From NCBI GenBank assembly GCA_045629205.1, contig JAZQQT010000003.1, forward strand, positions 1 through 23,693: DNA of 23,693 nucleotides, given 5' to 3'. This document shows, in pieces, positions 6,244-14,272 of the stretch (its first letter is position 1; the number at the start of each line of letters is the position of its first letter). Origin of the DNA: JAZQLP01 sp045629205. Its GTDB lineage: Bacteria; Bacillota; Clostridia; Oscillospirales; UBA644. The notes under the pieces are model-generated. The model made no database searches. It was not told the origin of the DNA and saw nothing but the letters and a program-made list of their open reading frames with translations. Both the position numbers and the translations under genes were made by a program.

Positions 6244-7488
6244 ATGCCTAAACTTGAAGATTTGATAAAAGAATATTGCCCAAATGGGGTCGAATACAAA
6301 CCATTATGGTCGCTGACAGCATGGGATAAGAAATTCAATGGACTTGACAGAAAAATGCAGAGTAAGGTTATCACATACAAGTATTATCTCTCTGCTGAAT
6401 TTGATGCTGTTGAACGACCTAATGGGGGTGTATATTATCTTTCTACAGGAATTAGCGGAAAGGATAGATATACAACCGAAGAGCTTGCTGGGGATTACTT
6501 AGCAGAAAGCGAAGTAGTATGTATCCCTTGGGGCGGAACACCTAATGTAAAATACTACAAAGGCAAGTTTGTTACCGGAGACAATCGTATTGCCACATCG
6601 CTCGACACAACAGCACTTGATAACAAATATCTGTTCTATTGGATGCAAAGCCAAATAGAATTAATTGGCAGTTTTTATAGAGGGTCTGGCATCAAACATC
6701 CGAGCATGAAATCAGTGTTGGAACTTAATGTCCCCGTCCCGCCGCTGCCCGTGCAGCGTGAAATTGTCCGTATTCTGGACAATTTCACGGAGCTTACAGC
6801 GGAGTTTACAGCGGAGCTTACAGCGGAGCTTACAGCGAGAAAGAAACAGTATGAGTATTATTTAAATTCATTTTTTGAATCTCAAAAAGACAACTTAGTT
6901 ACATTGGAATCATTGGGGACATTAACAAGAGGGAAACGATTCGTTCATGCTGATTCAACAGAATCAGGTGTCCCATGTATTCATTATGGGGAACTATATA
7001 CCTATTATGGAGTGCATGCAGATACGGTAAAATCACATATTCGAGAAGAACTACGTTCTAAAATGAGATACGCAGGTAAAGGCGATGTAATAATTGTTGG
7101 AGCAGGCGAAAACAACATTGATATTGGTGTAGGAGTTGCTTGGGAAGGTGATGAAGATGTAGCGGTTCACGATGCTTGTTACACGCTAAAACATTCACAA
7201 AATTCAAAGTATATATCTTATTATTTGCGTTCAAATATGTATCATGAACAAATAAAAAAATATGTATCCGAAGGGAAGATATGTTCAATATCTGCTACTG
7301 GCCTTGGAAAAGCTTTAATACCGATGCCTTCATTAGAAGAACAAGCGCATATTGTATCTATTCTTGAACGTTTTGATGCCCTCTGCAACGATATTACCGC
7401 CGGTCTTCCCGCAGAGATCGAGGCAAGACAAAAACAGTACAAATACTATAGGGACAAACTATTGTCCTTTAATGAGATAACAAATTGA
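6244..7488 (+). CDS. hsdS: Type I restriction-modification system, specificity subunit HsdS
   Basis: HsdS gives the RM complex its DNA target, each target recognition domain (TRD) reading half of a split site. The product of about 414 residues shows two TRD-plus-helix units. TRD1 spans about residues 1-160 and ends VPVPPLPVQREIVRILDNFT, the usual start of the conserved spacer helix. TRD2 spans about 215-355 and ends PMPSLEEQAHIVSILERFDA. The central helix contains a four-unit TAEL/TAEF repeat (about 182-198), as in EcoR124-type enzymes. ARKKQYEYYL and ARQKQYKYY mark the two matching spacer helices. The start is ambiguous: AAGGG (6227-6231) is six bases before a TTG at 6238 and twelve before the ATG at 6244. 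The family N-terminus (MPKLEDLI..) favours 6244. Both TRDs are more AT-rich than hsdM and hsdR. Confidence 0.93.
   Translation: MPKLEDLIKEYCPNGVEYKPLWSLTAWDKKFNGLDRKMQSKVITYKYYLSAEFDAVERPNGGVYYLSTGISGKDRYTTEELAGDYLAESEVVCIPWGGTPNVKYYKGKFVTGDNRIATSLDTTALDNKYLFYWMQSQIELIGSFYRGSGIKHPSMKSVLELNVPVPPLPVQREIVRILDNFTELTAEFTAELTAELTARKKQYEYYLNSFFESQKDNLVTLESLGTLTRGKRFVHADSTESGVPCIHYGELYTYYGVHADTVKSHIREELRSKMRYAGKGDVIIVGAGENNIDIGVGVAWEGDEDVAVHDACYTLKHSQNSKYISYYLRSNMYHEQIKKYVSEGKICSISATGLGKALIPMPSLEEQAHIVSILERFDALCNDITAGLPAEIEARQKQYKYYRDKLLSFNEITN
6789..6836 (+). repeat. Four-copy 12-bp repeat in hsdS (TAEL-type spacer)
   Basis: Four back-to-back copies of GGAGCTTACAGC start at 6789, 6801, 6813 and 6825; the second has one change (GAGTTT). 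In frame it encodes TAEL/TAEF units between the two recognition domains. In EcoR124I and EcoR124II two versus three TAEL units change the spacing of the recognised half-sites by one base, so copy-number change here is expected to switch specificity. Confidence 0.9.
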
Positions 7489-8108
7489 GCGGAAAAAAGA
7501 AACAGAAAAACAAAACTGAAAAAGCAAAAGAAATTCCGTTGAACATTTCTTTTCCCGATACAATGTCGCAGGAAGAAATAAAGAACGTAATCGTTGAATC
7601 GTTGCTTGCTTATGATTTGAAAAAGCAAGAAATCGAGCAGCAGAATCAAAAGAAAGAGCAAGAAGAGTGGCGGGAGAAAATCGGTTATAAAGATTATTCT
7701 GACAAGAAATGGCTGCCGAAAATCTTTCTTACATTCTTCAACAGAATCGGTAGTTTTTTGAAAATCATCTTTATGCCGAAGAAAAAGATATCCGGAGATC
7801 ATGCGATTTCCGGTTTGATGAAGATTGCTGTTTCTTTATTTTTCACGATCACCAAATGGGCGCTGTGGTTCGTTTTTGCCGGATGTGTCCTTTCTTATCC
7901 TGTTCAGTTTATTGTCTCGCAAAGCCCCAAACTTCCATTGGAAGCTTATCCGTCGTATCTTATGCTTGGCGTGCTCGCACTATTGTTTGCGCAAATGTTC
8001 CGTATTGCGAGTATTGAAGTAGAGAAGATAAAAGATCATAATTATATCGTTGACATTTTCGCCGCTGTTGCGGCGGTTGTCGCAATAATTATCTCAATTG
8101 TTGTTTGA
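7485..8108 (+). CDS. Membrane protein with N-terminal coiled coil, embedded in RM operon
   Basis: The 207-residue product is of unrecognised family. The N-terminus is very lysine-rich (SGKKKQKNKTEKAKE). A charged helix likely to form a coiled coil follows (about residues 28-65, including LKKQEIEQQNQKKEQEEW). Then come three hydrophobic segments, at about 112-137 (AVSLFFTITKWALWFVFAGCV), 155-172 (SYLMLGVLALLFAQMF) and 187-206 (IVDIFAAVAAVVAIIISIVV). The start is a TTG at 7485 whose last two bases are part of the hsdS stop TGA, which indicates translational coupling; no strong ribosome binding site is seen. It lies between hsdS and the DUF4160 gene. It may be a membrane effector or anchor serving the RM system, but this is inferred from position alone. 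Confidence 0.65.
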   Translation: MSGKKKQKNKTEKAKEIPLNISFPDTMSQEEIKNVIVESLLAYDLKKQEIEQQNQKKEQEEWREKIGYKDYSDKKWLPKIFLTFFNRIGSFLKIIFMPKKKISGDHAISGLMKIAVSLFFTITKWALWFVFAGCVLSYPVQFIVSQSPKLPLEAYPSYLMLGVLALLFAQMFRIASIEVEKIKDHNYIVDIFAAVAAVVAIIISIVV

Positions 8109-8118
8109 TAGGTGTACT

Positions 8119-8478
8119 ATGGATTGGATAATTGAAAAAATGAATTTCCCGCCGGAAATAGTTTGTTTTCTGGAAAATGTTTTTGAAATTTCAGAGATCA
8201 GAGGCAAAGTCGGCGAACAAAATGGAATCAAATTTGTTGTTCATACGAATGAAATAGGGCACCCTGTTCCGCACGTTCATGCACAATACGGGAAATATGA
8301 GGTATCGATACGTATTGATAACGGTGAAATATTAGCTGGATCATTGCCTGTCAAAAAGCAAAAAATAGCTCAAGAATGGATTTTTGAGCATCAAGAAAGA
8401 CTATTAAACGACTGGAATTCAATTGCAATTTCGTCAAGTTCAAGATTTACAAAATCGAATTTGGATTTAACCGATTAA
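8119..8478 (+). CDS. DUF4160 family protein
   Basis: The 119-residue product carries the DUF4160 signature. This consists of a histidine cluster (NEIGHPVPHVHAQYGKYEVS, residues about 49-68), then RIDNGEILAGSLPVKK, then a helix reading IAQEWIFEHQERLLNDW. DUF4160 proteins are small, of unknown biochemistry, and usually sit beside a DUF2442 partner in toxin-antitoxin-like pairs. No DUF2442 gene is present here, so this is a lone copy in an RM operon. Its own N-terminus (MDWIIEKMNFPPEIVCFLEN) replaces the usual short lead-in. An upstream in-frame TTG (8098) exists, but AGG six bases before the ATG at 8119 and the overlap that TTG would make with the previous gene favour 8119. hsdR begins 28 bases downstream. 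Confidence 0.75.
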   Translation: MDWIIEKMNFPPEIVCFLENVFEISEIRGKVGEQNGIKFVVHTNEIGHPVPHVHAQYGKYEVSIRIDNGEILAGSLPVKKQKIAQEWIFEHQERLLNDWNSIAISSSSRFTKSNLDLTD

Positions 8479-8506
8479 TAAGTTCAATTCTGTTGGGAGA
8501 AATACT

Positions 8507-11500
8507 ATGCCGTACTTCAACATCGTCGCACAAACGACCGAAAACACAGTCGTGACCGAATACGAACCCCTGCCAAAGAAAAACGAAGGCTATCAGAGCG
8601 AAGCCCAGCTTGAGCGGGATTTTATCCGCATGCTCACCGAACAGGGCTACGAAGACAAATCGGTCCACAATGAAGAAGAGCTGATCGCAAATCTCAGGAT
8701 TCAGCTTGAAATTCTTAATAATTACCGTTTTTCGGATGACGAGTGGAAAAGATTCTTTTCCGAATCCATAGCAAACGCGAACGACGGCATAGTTGAGAAA
8801 ACCCGCAGGATACAGGAAGATAATGTGCAGGTTCTCCGCAGAGATGACGGAACATCAAAGAACATAACGCTTATTGACAAAAAGAACGTTCACAACAACA
8901 GATTGCAGGTTATCGACCAGTTTTGTGTTACAAGAGAGCAGGGAGCCGTTCACGACAACCGCTATGACGTTACGGTGCTTGTAAACGGGCTGCCGATGGT
9001 GCATGTCGAGCTGAAACGGCGCGGCGTTTCAATCCGTGAGGCATTCAATCAGATAGACAGATATCAGCGTGATTCATTCTTTGCCGGAAGCGGACTGTTT
9101 GAATACGTGCAGATTTTTGTTATTTCCAACGGCACAAATACAAAATACTATTCCAACAGCACACGATTTAACGCAATCAAGGATAACAGGGCGGCAAGCG
9201 GAACGAAAAAGGAAAAGACCTCGAACAGCTTTGAGTTTACTTCATATTGGGCGGACGCAAACAACATGGTGATACCCGACCTGATGGACTTTGCCAAAAC
9301 GTTTTTTGCCCGCCATACGATTCTGAACCTGCTGACAAAATACTGTATTTTCACATCCGAAAACCTGCTCCTTGTTATGCGCCCGTATCAGATCACGGCG
9401 ACGGAACGCATTCTTAACCGCATCGAGATCGCGACGAACTACAAAAAATACGGCTCCGTCGCGGGCGGCGGCTATATATGGCACACCACAGGCAGCGGAA
9501 AAACGCTGACTTCGTTCAAAACGGCGCGGATCGCTTCTCAACTCGATTATATCGACAAGGTGCTGTTTGTTGTGGACCGCAAGGACCTCGACTATCAGAC
9601 CATGAAAGAATACGACCGCTTTGAAAAGGGCGCCGCAAACAGCAACACATCTACTGCCGTTCTAAAAAAACAGCTTGAGGATACAAGCTGCCACATCATA
9701 ATCACCACAATTCAAAAGCTCTCGACCTTTATCAAAAAGAATCCCGTTCACGAGGTTTATCAAAAGCACGTCGTTATTATCTTTGACGAATGCCATCGCA
9801 GTCAGTTCGGCGACATGCACACGGCGATCATCAAGAATTTCAAGAAATATCATATTTTCGGCTTTACCGGCACACCGATCTTTGCGGCGAACACGTCGGC
9901 AAACCATACGAATGCCCTTTTTACCACAGAGCAGACCTTCGGCGACCGACTCCACACCTACACCATCGTGGACGCTATCAACGACAAAAACGTGCTGCCG
10001 TTCCGTGTGGACTACATCAAAACGATGAGAGCCGATGAAAACATGGAGGACGAAGAAGTATGGGATATCGACCGCGAAAAGGCATATCTTGCGCCCGAAA
10101 GAATTCAGCTTATAACGAAGTATATTCTCGAACATTTTGACCAAAAAACATATCGCGGCAATAAATCTTATATTTATAATGCGCTTACCAATATTTCAGA
10201 TGTAGCCTCCGCCGAAAGAGGCAGGGTTGAGGAAATCAAACAAAAACAGAGACTGAACGGCTTTAATTCGATACTTGCGGTATCGTCGATAGAGGCGGCA
10301 AAGCTGTATTATGAAGAATTTAAAAAACAGATGAGGGAAGCCCCCTCAAAAGCACTGCGCATCGCAACTATTTACAGCTACGGCGCAAACGAGGCGGAAG
10401 CCGACGGAATCCTCGGCGAAGAGAACAGCGAGGACACTTCCGCACTTGATATGACGGCAAGAGATTTCCTTGATAGCGCAATCAGGGATTACAACGAAAT
10501 GTTCCATACAAATTACTCCACAGACGGAGACAGATTTCAGAACTATTACAAAGACGTTTCGCTGCGCATGAAGAACAAGGAACTTGATTTGCTAATCGTT
10601 GTGAATATGTTCCTTACGGGTTTCGACGCGACGACACTCAATACTCTGTGGGTTGACAAACGGCTTAAAATGCACGGACTTATTCAAGCGTTCAGCCGCA
10701 CAAACCGTATTCTGAACAGCATAAAAACTTTCGGAAACATCGTCTGCTTCCGCAATCTGCAAAAGAAGGTCGAGGAGGCGATTTCGCTGTTCGGCGACAA
10801 GAACGCAAACGGAATCGTGCTTATGCAGACGTTTAACGATTATTACAACGGATTTATCGGGCTTGACGAAAGGCACCACCCCGGATATGTTGAAATGGTG
10901 GCGGACCTTTCGGAGAAATTCCCGCTTTCGATGCCGCGAATCGAGGGCGAACAGAATCAGAAAGACTTTATTGCGCTTTTCGGAGCTATTCTCCGTATGC
11001 GGAACCTGCTTTCGTCGTTTGACGATTTTGCCGGTAAAGAGCTTATTCCCGAACGTGATTTGCAGGATTATCTCGGTCGTTATCAGGACCTGCGCGATGA
11101 ATGGAAAAGCAGACGCGAAAGAGAAGACAGCACCGATATTACCGACGATATTGTTTTTGAAGTGGAACTTATCAGACAGATAGAAATCAATATCGACTAT
11201 ATTCTGCTGCTGGTAAAAAAATACCACGACGGTCATTGCGAGGACAGGGAAATGCTTGTTTCTATCAGAAAAGCGATTGATTCGTCGCCGGAATTGCGTT
11301 CGAAAAAAATGCTTATCGAAACATTTATCGCGGGAATCAATGACGTTGACGATGTTATGACAGAATGGCACGCCTATGTTGCCGCAGAACGCGAACGCCA
11401 ACTTGCGGAAATTATCCGTGATGAAAAGCTGAAAGAAGAGGAAACGAGAAAATTCCTTGAAGATTCCTTCCGCAACGGTGAAATAAAAACCACAGGCACC

Positions 11501-11641
11501 GATATTGATAAACTGATGCCTCCCGTTTCACGTTTCGGCGGCGGAAACAGAGCGGAAAAGAAACAGACGATCATCGAGAAACTCAAACAGTTCTTCGAAC
11601 GGTTCTTCGGTATAGGTTCCGGCAATTTTATTGACAGATAG
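8507..11641 (+). CDS. hsdR: Type I restriction-modification system, restriction subunit HsdR
   Basis: HsdR moves DNA with ATP and cuts it when the methylase core meets an unmethylated site. At 1044 residues it matches EcoR124I HsdR (about 1038). The N-terminal nuclease shows RYDVTV (Asp 154) and VELK (Glu 168, Lys 170), nearly the same positions as in EcoR124I. The helicase motor follows: Walker A TTGSGKT (327-333), DECH box (427-430), FTGTP (453-457), then FLTGFDATTLNTLWVDK and IQAFSRTNR for the second RecA lobe. A helical C-terminal domain that docks on HsdM includes a long charged helix (AAERERQLAEIIRDEKLKEE). GGGAG lies seven bases before the ATG. No truncation or lost motif is seen, so the system looks active. 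It is the last gene of the operon, with a terminator directly after it. Confidence 0.95.
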   Translation: MPYFNIVAQTTENTVVTEYEPLPKKNEGYQSEAQLERDFIRMLTEQGYEDKSVHNEEELIANLRIQLEILNNYRFSDDEWKRFFSESIANANDGIVEKTRRIQEDNVQVLRRDDGTSKNITLIDKKNVHNNRLQVIDQFCVTREQGAVHDNRYDVTVLVNGLPMVHVELKRRGVSIREAFNQIDRYQRDSFFAGSGLFEYVQIFVISNGTNTKYYSNSTRFNAIKDNRAASGTKKEKTSNSFEFTSYWADANNMVIPDLMDFAKTFFARHTILNLLTKYCIFTSENLLLVMRPYQITATERILNRIEIATNYKKYGSVAGGGYIWHTTGSGKTLTSFKTARIASQLDYIDKVLFVVDRKDLDYQTMKEYDRFEKGAANSNTSTAVLKKQLEDTSCHIIITTIQKLSTFIKKNPVHEVYQKHVVIIFDECHRSQFGDMHTAIIKNFKKYHIFGFTGTPIFAANTSANHTNALFTTEQTFGDRLHTYTIVDAINDKNVLPFRVDYIKTMRADENMEDEEVWDIDREKAYLAPERIQLITKYILEHFDQKTYRGNKSYIYNALTNISDVASAERGRVEEIKQKQRLNGFNSILAVSSIEAAKLYYEEFKKQMREAPSKALRIATIYSYGANEAEADGILGEENSEDTSALDMTARDFLDSAIRDYNEMFHTNYSTDGDRFQNYYKDVSLRMKNKELDLLIVVNMFLTGFDATTLNTLWVDKRLKMHGLIQAFSRTNRILNSIKTFGNIVCFRNLQKKVEEAISLFGDKNANGIVLMQTFNDYYNGFIGLDERHHPGYVEMVADLSEKFPLSMPRIEGEQNQKDFIALFGAILRMRNLLSSFDDFAGKELIPERDLQDYLGRYQDLRDEWKSRREREDSTDITDDIVFEVELIRQIEINIDYILLLVKKYHDGHCEDREMLVSIRKAIDSSPELRSKKMLIETFIAGINDVDDVMTEWHAYVAAERERQLAEIIRDEKLKEEETRKFLEDSFRNGEIKTTGTDIDKLMPPVSRFGGGNRAEKKQTIIEKLKQFFERFFGIGSGNFIDR

Positions 11642-11676
11642 CAAAAAAACAGCAGCGTTTTTCGCTGCTGTTTTGC
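11642..11676. terminator. Bidirectional intrinsic terminator after hsdR
   Basis: An 8-bp stem CAGCAGCG / CGCTGCTG around a five-T loop, flanked by seven A on the left and four T on the right. It serves hsdR on the plus strand and, with an even better T tract, the convergent minus-strand peptide gene. Confidence 0.85.
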
Positions 11677-11697
11677 CATTACATTATCCGTTATTTC

Positions 11698-11829
11698 TTA
11701 TTCGTCATATACCGTTTTTTCAAATACGTATGTTCTGCATTCTTCCTGCGATTCGCTGCGGCAATATGAATACTCCTCATCTTCGGTTGTTGGTTTTTCC
11801 GTAAAATTCCGCAGTGAGTAATTCCCGGT
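11698..11829 (-). pseudogene. Possible frameshifted tail of the double-glycine peptide gene
   Basis: Directly downstream of the 51-residue peptide gene, in another frame, there is an open stretch of 43 codons without an ATG. It begins after an in-frame TGA at 11830-11832 and ends at TAA (11698-11700). The translation reads ...NYSLRNFTEKPTTEDEEYSY followed by CRSESQEECRTYVFEK and TVYDE. It is acidic, has two cysteines and looks protein-like, unlike random sequence. It could be the remainder of a longer precursor peptide separated by a frameshift, or a second degraded peptide gene. Evidence is composition and position only. Confidence 0.3.
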
Positions 11830-11839
11830 TCAGAGACGT

Positions 11840-11995
11840 CTATTTGTGTCTGAAATAACCGTCTTCGCCCCAGTATTCGTTCCAGCTGTTGCCGCCGGTA
11901 ACTTCTTTGAGCTCGTCTTCGGTAAGCTCGGAGAGTTTTTTACCGAGCGATTCGATTTCGTTTTTTAAGGTTCTGAGTTCTTCTTTTGTTTTCAT
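11840..11995 (-). CDS. Small peptide with double-glycine (bacteriocin/RiPP-type) leader
   Basis: A 51-codon gene below usual length cut-offs. The product opens MKTKEELRTLKNEIESLGKK and continues to the leader motif LSELTEDELKEVTGG (residues about 21-35). This is the Leu/Glu-rich amphipathic helix ending in Gly-Gly that peptidase-containing ABC exporters cleave in class II bacteriocins and Nif11-like or lanthipeptide precursors. The 16-residue part after GG (NSWNEYWGEDGYFRHK) is rich in Trp, Tyr, Asp and Glu and has no cysteine. AAAGGAG lies nine bases before the ATG, supporting real translation. It follows the ABC-transporter operon on the same strand with a 102-base gap. No modification enzyme or peptidase-type exporter is in the window, so its function (bacteriocin, signal or modified peptide) is open. 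Confidence 0.65.
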   Translation of the reverse strand: MKTKEELRTLKNEIESLGKKLSELTEDELKEVTGGNSWNEYWGEDGYFRHK

Positions 11996-12097
11996 ATTTT
12001 TTATCTCCTTTGATGTCCTTGCATCTGTTTATACGAACGAAAAAGAAAAAAGGACAGTATTTTTTTTGATAATGTTAAAATGACAGATGTTCGCTTC

Positions 12098-13060
12098 TCA
12101 CATTTCCCAGCTGCCGAGCCACATGGAAAATTCGTAATATACCGTTTCGAAGCGGTTTACGAGGTCCTCGCCGTTGGTGAGCGTGTAGATGAAATCGGTG
12201 GTGTCGAACTGCTCCACATACTGCTCTTCGCATGTGTAGTTTCCGGCTTCAAGTTCGGAAAGAGCATATTCGGCAAGACTTTTTGCTTTTGCCACGATGT
12301 TTACGAGATCCTCGAATTCCGTTGGGTCGATTGCTCTGATTTTGCCGACAAGTCCGTCGAAATAGCCTTCTTCCATTCCGTAACCGTATTGCCCGTCCGC
12401 TTCGAGAGAATCCTGCGCGTCGCCGGCATAGAGGTAATAACCCGGAATGACGTCACCGTTTTCGTCGGTGAAGCTGTTTACGTAATAGTTGGGCCAGTCG
12501 CAGGTGAAATTGACGAAATCAAACATGGCGTTTATGTCGTTGATAACGGAGGTCTGTGAGAATTTCTGCCACAGAGCCATTTTTTCGCTGAGCTCCTCGC
12601 CTTTGATTATCGTATATTCCGCGTCGACTATTTTGAAGGAAAATTCGTAGCCGTAGAGGTCGGTGAAGGGCTTGTCTTCTGCGGCAACATCAAGTTTTCC
12701 GGTGACTTTTACAGCCTGATTGGTGTATGTAAAGGTTTCGCCCTTTGCGGGATAAACCTCTATCGTGTTGGAAAGCTGAGAGGTGTTCGGCACACAGAAG
12801 GGGCAGCTCTGATAGGGGAGATTCATAAGAAAGATGAAGGAGCCGTCAACGGGGGAGCTGGTGGCGAGATAGCCGTTTATGGTGACAGTCTGACCGTTGA
12901 GAGATTTGAGATAATCGTAACTGAGAGCCTCTTTGAAGGAGAGCTTTGAGGAATCTTTTTGTTCCGCGGGATTTGAACAGCCGCAGACGGAGAGGAGCAG
13001 GACGGCGACAAGGAAAACTGCCGCCGCCCTTTTTATGAAACGCAACTGAGGAGTAATCAT
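12098..13060 (-). CDS. Lipoprotein with CPFC motif, part of ABC operon
   Basis: The 320-residue product has a lipoprotein signal peptide (residues 9-27, hydrophobic core AAAVFLVAVLLLSV, lipidated Cys about 28). The first domain (about 40-150) reads LNGQTVTINGYLATSSPVDG, then LPYQSCPFCVPNTSQLSNTI with a Cys-X-X-Cys pair at 86 and 89. It is OB-fold-like in pattern and similar in layout to DUF3299 proteins, which lie beside metal-linked ABC transporters in proteobacteria. The second half is acidic and aromatic-rich and unrecognised. Its ATG overlaps the stop of the permease gene (ATGA), so the two are translationally coupled. It probably works outside the membrane as the substrate- or metal-handling partner of the transporter; the exact substrate is inferred, not seen. 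Confidence 0.75.
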   Translation of the reverse strand: MITPQLRFIKRAAAVFLVAVLLLSVCGCSNPAEQKDSSKLSFKEALSYDYLKSLNGQTVTINGYLATSSPVDGSFIFLMNLPYQSCPFCVPNTSQLSNTIEVYPAKGETFTYTNQAVKVTGKLDVAAEDKPFTDLYGYEFSFKIVDAEYTIIKGEELSEKMALWQKFSQTSVINDINAMFDFVNFTCDWPNYYVNSFTDENGDVIPGYYLYAGDAQDSLEADGQYGYGMEEGYFDGLVGKIRAIDPTEFEDLVNIVAKAKSLAEYALSELEAGNYTCEEQYVEQFDTTDFIYTLTNGEDLVNRFETVYYEFSMWLGSWEM

Positions 13061-14271
13061 TCGTTAATACCGTCCTTTTTAGACATTGAGAGTGTGCATA
13101 TCGCAGTGGGAAGAATGCTGATGACGAATATCGCGGCAAGGATGACGATCTCGGCGGGATAAATCTTTCCGAGATTCAGAACGACGCCCATCTTTTCGAC
13201 GTAACCGCCGGCGGCGAGCAGGCAGAGACGTGAAAGACCGAAGGCGAGAACGACGGAAACAAGCCCGATAAGAGCATTCTGTATAATGTAAAGAAGGTTT
13301 ATTTTGTTCATTCCGATGCCGATAAGCCGCATCAGACTGATTTCTTTTGCCGAGTGATACATATTGAGAAGCGTTATGACCGAAATGATCATGATGTTCA
13401 TTACCATGATTATGGCGCAGAGAGCGAATACGATGTATTTCGTGCTGTCGGCATCCTGCAGAACTCCGCGGACGGCATCCATCGGCTCTATTGCCTGAAG
13501 AGTGAAGCTGTCGCCGTCTTCGTCGGTAACGATCCTGCCGTTATAATCGTTTACAACGGTCATTGCCGTGGCGGGATTGGTGGTCTTTACGAGGATCGCG
13601 CAGACCATATTTGTTTCGTGGTCGTGCTCGCCCTCTTCGTGGTCGTGGTCGTGATCCTCTTCTTCGCCCTCTTCGTGACCGTGAACGTCCCAAATGGTGC
13701 GGAACTCGGTGAAAATTATATTGTCGAAGGAAGAATGGCTTTGTTCAAGAATACCGACAACGGTGAGCGGAGTGTGATGCTCCTCGCCCGTGCCGTGGCT
13801 TGTGTAGATGACGTCGCCTACTTTGAGGCCGCAGGTTCTGGCGACGGTTGCGCCGAGGACGACCTCGAATGTCGCGGATTCGTCGAACATCCTGCCGTCG
13901 GCAACGGTTTTGTTATCGAGATATGCCGGAGTGGTGCCGACACAGGAGTAACCGCTGTAGCTGTCCGCCATGGAGAAGGGAATAACAAGGTTTACACGGC
14001 TGTCGCGCTGAAGGTCGGAAACAACGGAATAGGGTATCGTTCCGAGGGGCTCGTCGGCAAAATACATGGTGTTCATGGCAAGCTGGGATTTGCTTCCGGA
14101 GGGCCCGATAATGGCGGAATAATAACCGGAATTGCCGGTGATGCCGTCGCTGACCTGCTCGCCGATATTGTATGCGAGGACACCGACGCCCGCCGAAAGG
14201 ACTATTGAGAGAACGACGAGGATCACCTGAACTTTTTTTATCGCGAGGTTTTTGAGAGCAAACGAAAACAT
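13057..14271 (-). CDS. ABC transporter permease (FtsX/MacB type) with histidine-rich loop
   Basis: The 404-residue membrane protein has the FtsX/MacB layout: one N-terminal helix (about 13-33), a large extracellular domain (about 35-275), then three helices (about 280-302, 325-345, 372-392). The extracellular part contains a run of His, Asp and Glu (residues 197-219, with HDHDHEEGEHDHE and seven histidines), a likely divalent metal (zinc-type) binding loop. An extra HH at 165-166 is nearby. A longer frame reaches 14301, but AAAGGAGG nine bases before the ATG at 14271 and the membrane-start sequence MFSFALKNLAIKK set the start. It starts one base after the ATPase stop. Transporters of this class often move lipoproteins or drugs or transmit force rather than import, so direction and substrate are uncertain. 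Confidence 0.85.
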   Translation of the reverse strand: MFSFALKNLAIKKVQVILVVLSIVLSAGVGVLAYNIGEQVSDGITGNSGYYSAIIGPSGSKSQLAMNTMYFADEPLGTIPYSVVSDLQRDSRVNLVIPFSMADSYSGYSCVGTTPAYLDNKTVADGRMFDESATFEVVLGATVARTCGLKVGDVIYTSHGTGEEHHTPLTVVGILEQSHSSFDNIIFTEFRTIWDVHGHEEGEEEDHDHDHEEGEHDHETNMVCAILVKTTNPATAMTVVNDYNGRIVTDEDGDSFTLQAIEPMDAVRGVLQDADSTKYIVFALCAIIMVMNIMIISVITLLNMYHSAKEISLMRLIGIGMNKINLLYIIQNALIGLVSVVLAFGLSRLCLLAAGGYVEKMGVVLNLGKIYPAEIVILAAIFVISILPTAICTLSMSKKDGINE

Positions 14272-14272
14272 A

